From Microvirga terrae (GTDB lineage Bacteria; Pseudomonadota; Alphaproteobacteria; Rhizobiales; Beijerinckiaceae): a DNA stretch of 64,000 bases. Made by a program: the position numbers and the translations under genes. This document shows, one piece after another, positions 57,622-64,000 of this stretch; the stretch's first letter is position 1; every line of letters begins with the position of its first letter. The notes beneath the pieces are model-generated. The model had not been told where the DNA came from and did not search any database. It saw only the letters and a list, made by a program, of their open reading frames with translations. The stretch is from positions 868,001 to 932,000 of the forward strand of contig NZ_CP102845.1 of assembly GCF_013307435.2 (NCBI RefSeq), read 5' to 3'.

Positions 57622-58719
57622 ATGGCCAAACTAGAGCTTCATCAGGTCCGGAAGTCGTTCGGAAGTGTCGACGTGCTCAAGGGGATCGACCTGACGGTCG
57701 AAGACGGTGAGTTCGCCGCCTTCGTTGGGCCGTCAGGATGTGGCAAGTCCACACTTCTGCGCTTGATCTGCGGTCTCGATGAGATCTCGTCCGGTCAGAT
57801 GATCATCGACGGTCACGTGGTGAATGACGTGCCTCCGGCCAAGCGCGGGATCGCCATGGTGTTTCAGTCATATGCCCTGTATCCGCACATGACCGTCGCC
57901 GACAATATGGGCTATGCCTTGAGACTGGCAGGAACACCGCGCGAGGAGATCCGCCGTCGGGTTGAGGCGGCCGCCCGGGTGCTGCGGATCTCCGAATACG
58001 TGGACCGCAAGCCCCGCCAATTGTCGGGCGGCCAACGTCAACGCGTCGCGATCGGTCGTGCCATCGTTCGGGAGCCGAAGATCTTCCTGTTCGACGAGCC
58101 CCTCTCCAATCTGGATGCGGCACTCCGGGTCGAGATGCGCATTGAGATTGCGCGCATGAAGGAACGTCTCGGCACCACAATGATCTATGTCACTCACGAT
58201 CAGATCGAGGCCATGACGCTGGCCGACAAGATCGTAGTGCTCAATGCCGGTAAGGTCGAGCAAATCGGGTCTCCGCTCGATCTTTACAACACCCCGGCCA
58301 ATCGTTTCGTTGCAGGCTTCATAGGAAGTCCGCGGATGAACTTCTTAATCGTCCAGGGGCACCGCCTCGATGGCGGACGGGTGAGAATGCCCGGCGGGTC
58401 CATCTCGTTGAACACGTCGGCGCCTGAAGCTGCCCACGAGATTGGTGTGCGGCCAGAGCATCTTGAACTCTGCGCACCGGGGACCAGCAATGCTCTCGAC
58501 GGTCGCGTCGCCATGACAGAGCATCTCGGCAGCGATACCTACGCCTATGTGGCACTTGATGGCACCGACGAGATGATTGTCGTTCGTCTCGATGGAGAGC
58601 GCCCCATCAGCCAGGGCGAACGGGTAGGCGTCTTGGTCAATCCAGATGCCGTCCATGTCTTCTCGAAAGACGGACGGACGCTGGCTTCCGCAAAGCCGAT
58701 GGCGAGGAATGCGGCATGA
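57622..58719 (+). CDS. Sugar ABC transporter ATP-binding protein (CUT1, UgpC-like)
   Basis: The 365-residue ATPase has Walker A GPSGCGKST, Q-loop FQSYALYPHM, signature LSGGQRQRVAIGRAI, Walker B IFLFDEPLSNLDA, switch YVTHDQ and a C-terminal TOBE region with VRPEHLEL. It energises the sugar importer encoded by 59594-62731. Its stop overlaps the SDR start by ATGA. Placing the ATPase before the binding protein is a less common order in CUT1 operons. Confidence 0.92.
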   Translation: MAKLELHQVRKSFGSVDVLKGIDLTVEDGEFAAFVGPSGCGKSTLLRLICGLDEISSGQMIIDGHVVNDVPPAKRGIAMVFQSYALYPHMTVADNMGYALRLAGTPREEIRRRVEAAARVLRISEYVDRKPRQLSGGQRQRVAIGRAIVREPKIFLFDEPLSNLDAALRVEMRIEIARMKERLGTTMIYVTHDQIEAMTLADKIVVLNAGKVEQIGSPLDLYNTPANRFVAGFIGSPRMNFLIVQGHRLDGGRVRMPGGSISLNTSAPEAAHEIGVRPEHLELCAPGTSNALDGRVAMTEHLGSDTYAYVALDGTDEMIVVRLDGERPISQGERVGVLVNPDAVHVFSKDGRTLASAKPMARNAA

Positions 58720-59522
58720 GCCTCCATCCTGAGCTCATCCCACGCGTGACGGTGGATTGCGCCACCTATCCGAGCTTGAGGGAAAAAGGCGTTCTGATTA
58801 CGGGAGGCGGGTCCGGAATCGGAGCATCCCTGGTTGAGCACTTCTGCGGACAGGGCGCACGCGTTGGCTTCATTGATCTGAGCCAGGACTACGCACATGA
58901 GACGGCTCGGCGTGTTGCGGCGGCGACGGGCAACCAGCCGCATTATGAGGCGGCAGATCTGCGCGACATCCGGGCGCTTCGATCTGCCATCAGGTCACTT
59001 TCGGAGCGGATCGGGCCAGTTCGGATCCTGATCAATAATGCCGGCAATGACGACCGCATGCCGATCGAAGACGTAACGCCCGAATATTGGGACGAGCGCT
59101 TCCAGACCAACCTGCGACACCAGTTCTTTGCCGCGCAGGCCGTGATCGGTGAGATGACCCGGGCAGGGGGCGGCTCCATCATCAATATGGGATCGATCTC
59201 CTGGATGCGAGGAGCCTCCGGCCTGATTTTTTATACGACAGCGAAATCTGCCGTGATGGGTTTGACCAAATCGCTCGCGCGAGAGCTCGGCGAGCGCAAC
59301 ATCCGAGTCAATTCCATCGCACCGGGCTGGGTCCTGACAGAGCGCCAGGTCGAGCGGGCAAAGCGCATCTATCAGGGGAAGTTTTCAGAATACCTCGAAG
59401 TACAGTGCCTAAAGGAACATCTCTTGCCTCCGGACATCGCCCGGATGGCGCTCTGGCTCGGCGCCGACGACTCGCGTCTCGTTACGGCGCAGATGTTCAT
59501 CGTCGACGGAGGGGTGGTCTAG
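58716..59522 (+). CDS. SDR-family sugar dehydrogenase
   Basis: The 268-residue short-chain dehydrogenase has the cofactor loop TGGGSGIGASLVEHF, NNAG at about 108-111, the catalytic Ser in NMGSISWM and Y-x-x-x-K in FYTTAKSAVMG. The second strand ends GFIDLSQD, where the Asp favours NAD+. In this operon it probably oxidises an aldose to its lactone (as galactose, arabinose or fucose dehydrogenases do), giving a substrate for the SMP-30 domain of the fusion protein. Confidence 0.87.
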   Translation: MSLHPELIPRVTVDCATYPSLREKGVLITGGGSGIGASLVEHFCGQGARVGFIDLSQDYAHETARRVAAATGNQPHYEAADLRDIRALRSAIRSLSERIGPVRILINNAGNDDRMPIEDVTPEYWDERFQTNLRHQFFAAQAVIGEMTRAGGGSIINMGSISWMRGASGLIFYTTAKSAVMGLTKSLARELGERNIRVNSIAPGWVLTERQVERAKRIYQGKFSEYLEVQCLKEHLLPPDIARMALWLGADDSRLVTAQMFIVDGGVV

Positions 59523-59593
59523 CGCACGGCCATCCTCGGTCAAAGCACGTGCGCAGAAATATGGGGCTTTGCTCCGTATCGGGAGGAAGAACG

Positions 59594-60880
59594 ATGAAAC
59601 GATTCGCACCGGTTGCGTCCGCCGCTATATTGGCAGCGAGTCTCGCTCTATCGGGTCAGGCCGCGAAGGCCGCCGATGTCAGCTTCATGAGCTTCAGCTA
59701 TGCGGAAGAGGCCGCCAAGCCATCCGTTGACGCATTGCTCAAGGGCTTCGAGGCTCAGACCAAGCTCACGGTCGAGCCCCTGGGCTATGCCTGGGGCGAC
59801 ATGCAGAAGAACATCTTCTTGAGGGCGCGTTCCAAAACTCTGCCGAGTGTCGCTCAACTGTCCGAGCGCTGGCTGCCAAGCTTTGCCAACGTGGCTGGTC
59901 TCGTCGATCTGAACGAGGTCTATGGCAAGGACAAGCTGGCTGCGATGTTTGCTCCCGATGCTCTCGCCATGGGACAGGTCGGCTCGAAGCAACTGGCTTT
60001 GCCGCTCATCTCCGGTTCCATCGGCCTCATTGCCAACAAGGCGGTGCTGGAGAAGGCCGGCGTCAGCAAGACGCCGACGACTATCGAGGAGTTCCGGAGC
60101 GCCCTGGTGGCGGTACGTGACAAAGTACCGAACTCGGTGCCATACACGATGGCAACCAAGAATAACGGCTCGATCCTGCTCGACTTCATGATCTGGACCT
60201 GGACCTTCGGTGGTGAAATCATCGACGAACAGGGAAAGGTGAAGATCGGGAACGCGGATGCCGGCAAGCAGGCGCTTGGCTTCATGGTTGGGCTGATGAA
60301 AGATCGTCTAGCCGCCCCCGAGATCGATCGACCCGATGCTCGTCGCCTTGTGGCGCAGGGAGCCTCCGCCTTCCTCTTCGATGCACCGCAGGCCAGGACC
60401 CACCTGCGCAGCTTCTCCGGCCAGGGGTCGGCCTTCGATGCGAACGTCCTGCCTCTTGCGACGCCGATCGCTATCGCCGGCCTGGAGCCCGCCTCGATTC
60501 AGTGGGGTCATCTGCTGGTGCAGTTCTCATCCACCGGCAAGGCCAATGCCGATGCGGCGGCTAGCCAGTTCATTACCTATCTGACGTCCGACGAGGCGCA
60601 ATCCAAGTTCCCGCTTGAACAGAGCGCTCTTCCTGTCACGAAATCCGCACGCGCCAATCCAAAGGTAGCAGGCGACGCGTTCCTGACGGCTTGGGCAAAG
60701 GCTGCAGGCAACCCGCGCCGTAACGAAGTCGGTATTTGGCCGAACGCTGCCGAACTCACGCAGATTATCGGCGAGGAGGTGCAAGGCGCGTTGCTGGGCC
60801 AGAAGAGCATCGACGATTCGATCCAGTCGATGCAGAAGCGACTTGAGACATCCATGGCGAATGTCATCAAGCAGAACTGA
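59594..60880 (+). CDS. Sugar ABC transporter substrate-binding protein (CUT1)
   Basis: The 428-residue protein has a signal peptide (about 1-27, cleavage near AKA-A) and the extracellular solute-binding family 1 fold: DVSFMSFSYAEEAAKPSVDA, LPLISGSIGLIANKAVLEKA and TMATKNNGSILLDFM. GGGAGGAAG precedes the ATG. The frame beginning at 59405 overlaps the SDR gene and was rejected. The ligand is presumably the sugar oxidised by the neighbouring dehydrogenase. Confidence 0.86.
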   Translation: MKRFAPVASAAILAASLALSGQAAKAADVSFMSFSYAEEAAKPSVDALLKGFEAQTKLTVEPLGYAWGDMQKNIFLRARSKTLPSVAQLSERWLPSFANVAGLVDLNEVYGKDKLAAMFAPDALAMGQVGSKQLALPLISGSIGLIANKAVLEKAGVSKTPTTIEEFRSALVAVRDKVPNSVPYTMATKNNGSILLDFMIWTWTFGGEIIDEQGKVKIGNADAGKQALGFMVGLMKDRLAAPEIDRPDARRLVAQGASAFLFDAPQARTHLRSFSGQGSAFDANVLPLATPIAIAGLEPASIQWGHLLVQFSSTGKANADAAASQFITYLTSDEAQSKFPLEQSALPVTKSARANPKVAGDAFLTAWAKAAGNPRRNEVGIWPNAAELTQIIGEEVQGALLGQKSIDDSIQSMQKRLETSMANVIKQN

Positions 60881-60889
60881 CCGGCATGG

Positions 60890-60913
60890 CTGGCTGCCTT
60901 TGAGGGCAGCCAG
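60890..60913 (+). terminator. Stem-loop after the sugar binding-protein gene
   Basis: A perfect 9-bp stem (CTGGCTGCC / GGCAGCCAG) with a 6-nt loop begins nine bases after the stop. There is no T-run, so a 3'-stabilising or weak attenuator role is likelier than full termination. Confidence 0.6.
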
Positions 60914-60951
60914 TCGCGATTCACACGCATCTCTTTGCACGCGATGATCCT

Positions 60952-61893
60952 ATGACCCTTGCCGCCGAGATCCCATCAAGTCCTGCACCTGCCCAGGTGT
61001 CACCGCATGCCGTCCGCGGCGGTCTTAAGGCCGGTCAGCGCCGAGTTGGACTGATGCTCCTCCTTCCGGCGGCGATCGCCTTTGGAGGCATCATCCTCTA
61101 TCCCTTCCTCCAGGCGCTGGCGCTCTCACTCTTCGAATACACGCTTGAGACGCCCGCACCTCGATTCGACGGCCTGGGGAATTTCACCAAGATCGCCGCA
61201 ACACCAGACGTATGGCAGGCTTTCCTGACGACTGCCATTTACGTGTTCTTCACAACCGCTGGGACGCTCGTCCTGGGACTCGCATGGGCGCTTATTCTGA
61301 ACCAGCCCTTCCGCGGCCGTGGGTTCCTGCGCTCCATGTCGCTCCTTCCCTGGGTGTTGCCGAGCACGGTGAGTGCCTTCATCTGGGGTTGGATCTTCAA
61401 CAGCCGCTACGGGGTGCTGAATGCGTTTCTGCTGGAGATGGGCTTTATCGAGATGCCACAGGCTTGGCTTTCCACCTCAGCCGGAGCCATGGTCGCCGTG
61501 ATTATCACCAAGATCTGGTTGTCGATCCCGCTCTTCATGGCGTTCTTTCTGGCGGGGTTGCAGAACCTGGATCGGGAGCAGGTTGATGCCGCCCGAGTCG
61601 ATGGCGCCAATAACTGGGCGATCCTACGCGATCATGTTCTTCCTCACCTTCGTCCGGTGCTGATCGTCGTTGTAGTGCTCGGCGTCATCGGGAACCTGCA
61701 GCAATTCGACACGATCTATGCCTTGACCGGGGGCGGACCGGTGCGCGCGACCGCCGTTCTCTCGGTCGAAGTCTACCGTCGCGCCTTTGAACAATGGGAT
61801 GTCGGCTTGGCGTCGGCAATCGGCGTCCTGTGGGTGGCGACTCTGCTGCCGCCCGCGTTCCTGTATCTGCGTATGCTGGTGAAAGGCGCCTGA
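60952..61893 (+). CDS. Sugar ABC transporter permease (CUT1, MalF-like)
   Basis: The 313-residue permease has six hydrophobic segments after a hydrophilic N-terminus, with the EAA-type loop VDAARVDGANNWAILRDHVL and the PWVLPSTVSAFIWGWIF segment. It forms the channel with the next gene. No strong Shine-Dalgarno is visible, so the exact start is less certain. One base separates its stop from the next start. Confidence 0.87.
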   Translation: MTLAAEIPSSPAPAQVSPHAVRGGLKAGQRRVGLMLLLPAAIAFGGIILYPFLQALALSLFEYTLETPAPRFDGLGNFTKIAATPDVWQAFLTTAIYVFFTTAGTLVLGLAWALILNQPFRGRGFLRSMSLLPWVLPSTVSAFIWGWIFNSRYGVLNAFLLEMGFIEMPQAWLSTSAGAMVAVIITKIWLSIPLFMAFFLAGLQNLDREQVDAARVDGANNWAILRDHVLPHLRPVLIVVVVLGVIGNLQQFDTIYALTGGGPVRATAVLSVEVYRRAFEQWDVGLASAIGVLWVATLLPPAFLYLRMLVKGA

Positions 61894-61894
61894 C

Positions 61895-62731
61895 ATGTTT
61901 GATCTTTCCAGCACCGTCTCGAAGGTGGTCTTCAGCCTGACGCTCGCGCTGATCGGCCTGTTTCTGTTCTTTCCGCTCTATTGGCTAGTGATATCCTCTA
62001 TGAAATCGAACGCTGAGCTTTACAGCGTCGTTCCGACTCCGTTTCCGACGACTCCGACTTTGACGCATTTCGTGACGGCGCTGACGACAGGCAAGCTGCC
62101 GATGTATTTGTTCAACAGCCTGATCGCCTCGGGATCGAGTGCGGCCCTCAACACGCTTCTGGCGCTTTACGCGGGCTACAGCGTTGCAAAGTATCGCTTT
62201 GCCGGGCGGCAGCCGGCAATGCTCTTCATGCTGTCCGCGCAGATGTTTCCGTTCGGCCTGCTTCTCATCAGCATCTATCCACTGATGAGCGAGGCTGGGC
62301 TCCTGGACACCCGTCCTGGTCTAATTCTGAGTTACATCGTTTTTGCCCTGCCCGTATCCACCTATATGCTCTATAGCTATTTCTCGCAGGTGCCCGACGA
62401 ATTGATCGAAGCTGCGCGGGCGGACGGCGCCAGTGATCTGCGCATCCTCCACACAATCGTCGTCCCGATCTCGATCCCGCCCATCGTGACAGTCTTCCTC
62501 TACTCGTTCATGTGGTCATGGAACGATCTTCTCTATTCGATGACACTTATCGTCTCGGACGACAAGCGAACCATCGGGCCCGGCCTGCTGCTCACGTATC
62601 TGAACGAAGTCAATTCTGATTGGGGTGGCGCGATGGCAGCATCCTTACTGGCGTCGGCTCCCATCGTGGCGGCTTTCCTTTTCCTCCAGCGATACTTTAT
62701 CCAGGGCGTTACGGCAGGAGCTGTCAAATGA
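61895..62731 (+). CDS. Sugar ABC transporter permease (CUT1, MalG-like)
   Basis: The 278-residue permease has six hydrophobic segments and the EAA loop EAARADGASDLRILHTIVVP. It also has the entry segment LYWLVISSMKSNAELYSVVP and ends RYFIQGVTAGAVK, typical of MalG-like subunits. Its stop overlaps the start of the DHDPS-family gene by ATGA, tying uptake to catabolism. Confidence 0.88.
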   Translation: MFDLSSTVSKVVFSLTLALIGLFLFFPLYWLVISSMKSNAELYSVVPTPFPTTPTLTHFVTALTTGKLPMYLFNSLIASGSSAALNTLLALYAGYSVAKYRFAGRQPAMLFMLSAQMFPFGLLLISIYPLMSEAGLLDTRPGLILSYIVFALPVSTYMLYSYFSQVPDELIEAARADGASDLRILHTIVVPISIPPIVTVFLYSFMWSWNDLLYSMTLIVSDDKRTIGPGLLLTYLNEVNSDWGGAMAASLLASAPIVAAFLFLQRYFIQGVTAGAVK

Positions 62732-63639
62732 AGACCCCGCTTTCAGGTGCTTTCCCCGTCCTTGCGACTCCCTTCCGTTCAAATGGCGCTATCGATGAAA
62801 CGGACTTTCTGTCGATCATCCGCTTTGCACTTGAGAGCGCCGTCGATGGAGTCGTCTATCCGGGTGTGGCCAGCGAAGTGGAGACTCTGAGTGAGGAGGA
62901 GCGGCGTAATCAAGTCAATCTTCTCGCCAGAGAAATCAATGGGCGCGTTCCCATCATCATCGGCGGCAGTGATCCCGATCCCGCCGTGGCCGCCCGTCAT
63001 GTGGCCCATGCGGCGGAGATCGGTGCTGCCGCCGTGATGGTGATGGCTCCGGGGCATCTCGGAAACTCAATCGAAGCCCAGACCGAGTATTTTCAGCAGG
63101 TAGCGGCGAATGCCACCGTCCCGCTTATGCTGCAAAACCAGCCCAAGCCAATCGGTGCCGGATTGACGCCAGAGGAAGTGGCGGCCGTAGCGTCTGCCGT
63201 CGACATGGTACGGTACATCAAGGAGGAAACGCCACCTTGCGGACAACACCTCACGCGGATTAAGAACGCAGTGGGCGGTTCAGTGGATGCAATATTCGGC
63301 GGGGCTGGCGGACGCTATGTCATGGACGAGATGGCCCGCGGCGCAGCCGGCACCATGCCCGCTTGTGAGTTCGCCGACATCCACGCCATGATGATCGGGT
63401 CATGGCACCAGGGCGATGTCGCAACCGCGCGGAGGCTGTACTCCGCCTCGCTACCTCTTCTCACTTTTCAGGCGATTTTCCGCATGCATATGACCAAGGA
63501 AGTTCTGCGTCGGCGTGGAGTCGTTCGCAACACCTTCGTCCGCGCCAAAGGGCCAAAACTCGACGATGGCGATCGAGCCGAGCTCACTCTCCTGCTTCAG
63601 GAAGCATCGCTTCCGTACAAGCATCATCGTCCGGTCTGA
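62728..63639 (+). CDS. Divergent DHDPS-family aldolase/dehydratase
   Basis: The 303-residue TIM-barrel protein keeps the Schiff-base lysine K165 (VRYIKEETPP) but departs from the family elsewhere. The GTTGE loop is GVASE (46-50), and the catalytic Tyr position is Q136 (LMLQNQPKP). Family members in sugar operons cleave or dehydrate 2-keto-3-deoxy acids. Here it would finish a non-phosphorylative route after the dehydrogenase, lactonase and dehydratase. The altered residues leave the reaction open. The frame upstream of 62728 belongs to the permease. Confidence 0.82.
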   Translation: MKTPLSGAFPVLATPFRSNGAIDETDFLSIIRFALESAVDGVVYPGVASEVETLSEEERRNQVNLLAREINGRVPIIIGGSDPDPAVAARHVAHAAEIGAAAVMVMAPGHLGNSIEAQTEYFQQVAANATVPLMLQNQPKPIGAGLTPEEVAAVASAVDMVRYIKEETPPCGQHLTRIKNAVGGSVDAIFGGAGGRYVMDEMARGAAGTMPACEFADIHAMMIGSWHQGDVATARRLYSASLPLLTFQAIFRMHMTKEVLRRRGVVRNTFVRAKGPKLDDGDRAELTLLLQEASLPYKHHRPV

Positions 63640-63645
63640 CCAATC

Positions 63646-64000
63646 ATGAACAAGTCAGTCGATGCCATTGTCCAGGTCGAGACCTACATCATATCGATTC
63701 CGCGCGAGGTTCCCTATCTCGGGCCGTTAAAGGATGGAGAGCGCGTCAACGAGCGTGGTTACCTAATCCGCAAAGGCAATCGTACGATCTATCCGTCGAC
63801 GGATATGACCCTGCTCATCAAAGTAACCGGCGAAAGCGGACACGTGGGGTGGGGGGAATGCTATGGGATCGTAGCACCCGAGGCGACGAAGGCGATCATC
63901 GACGATATTCTTGGACCCGTCATCATTGGACGCGACCCGGGCGACGCTGTGGTGATCCACGAGGATCTTTACGACCTCATGCGGGTGAGGGGATTCTTCG
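63646..64000 (+). CDS. Enolase-superfamily enzyme, N-terminal part (cut by window end)
   Basis: The first 118 codons show the enolase-superfamily capping domain: VDAIVQVETYIISIPREVPY, TLLIKVTGESGHVGWGECYG and a helical run through ILGPVIIGRDPGD. The catalytic barrel lies outside the window, so the subgroup is unknown. It is a plausible sugar-acid dehydratase acting between the lactonase and the aldolase. The ATG at 63646 follows the DHDPS-family stop by six bases. Confidence 0.75.
   Translation, partial: MNKSVDAIVQVETYIISIPREVPYLGPLKDGERVNERGYLIRKGNRTIYPSTDMTLLIKVTGESGHVGWGECYGIVAPEATKAIIDDILGPVIIGRDPGDAVVIHEDLYDLMRVRGFF

Overview
This GC-rich window looks like chromosomal or megaplasmid DNA of a metabolically versatile soil or plant-associated alphaproteobacterium of the Hyphomicrobiales. 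The Methylobacteriaceae (for example Microvirga) are a reasonable guess. The grounds are the density of TRAP and ABC uptake operons, the FCD-type GntR regulators, two DUF1236 proteins, a fused QuiC dehydratase and a GCATCGGACC-type palindromic repeat. I cannot confirm a genus without a search. I saw no tRNA, rRNA, CRISPR array, insertion sequence or prophage.

Layout. (1) 1-5824: a hexuronate/aldarate-type catabolic unit, with a UxaA-family dehydratase and a three-part TRAP transporter on the minus strand and a divergent GntR regulator. (2) 5825-9302: single stress/housekeeping genes, namely an ETHE1-like metallo-beta-lactamase protein, a DUF2270 membrane protein, a universal stress protein and a small ABM-like protein. 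(3) 9430-14409: a complete branched-chain 2-oxoacid dehydrogenase operon (E1alpha, E1beta, E2, E3). (4) 14400-20160, minus strand: a signalling operon of a LivK-like periplasmic binding protein, a TorS-like hybrid histidine kinase, a single-domain receiver and a receiver-adenylate cyclase. (5) 20617-29129: a polyol ABC transporter (SmoEFGK type), a GMC oxidoreductase, a mannitol dehydrogenase-family enzyme and a convergent xylitol/sorbitol dehydrogenase. (6) 29593-33022: an ECF sigma factor, its anti-sigma, two DUF1236 genes and a LuxR-type regulator; three of these genes share a GGAAN-N17-CGTT promoter-like element. (7) 33074-40077: a GntR regulator divergent from a NitT/TauT-type ABC transporter, followed by an IlvD/Edd dehydratase, an RraA-like protein and an HpcH/HpaI aldolase. 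(8) 40088-47851: a quinate/shikimate catabolic locus, with QuiC and two tandem GntR paralogues on one strand and TRAP, AroQ and AroE on the other. (9) 47913-53086: a LuxR response regulator and a hydroxyproline catabolic set (GntR, HypD-like deaminase, epimerase, FAD oxidase). (10) 53144-64000: a sugar/sugar-acid locus, with an enolase-superfamily enzyme and a dgoK homologue carrying an in-frame stop on the minus strand. On the plus strand are an IclR-SMP-30 lactonase fusion, a CUT1 ABC transporter, an SDR dehydrogenase, a DHDPS-family protein and the start of a second enolase-superfamily gene that runs off the window.

The recurring design is a regulator divergent from an uptake operon, with the first enzymes of a peripheral pathway attached. 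In region 10 the enzymes together could carry out dehydrogenation, lactone hydrolysis, dehydration and aldol cleavage of a sugar without phosphorylation. In region 8, shikimate or quinate taken up by TRAP would be converted to protocatechuate. The most unusual items are the binding-protein/kinase/cyclase operon, the IclR-lactonase fusion with an operator inside its own promoter, the small ECF regulon, the interrupted dgoK, and an AroQ with altered substrate-binding residues. All annotation is by reading motifs, gene order and spacing; no search was run.
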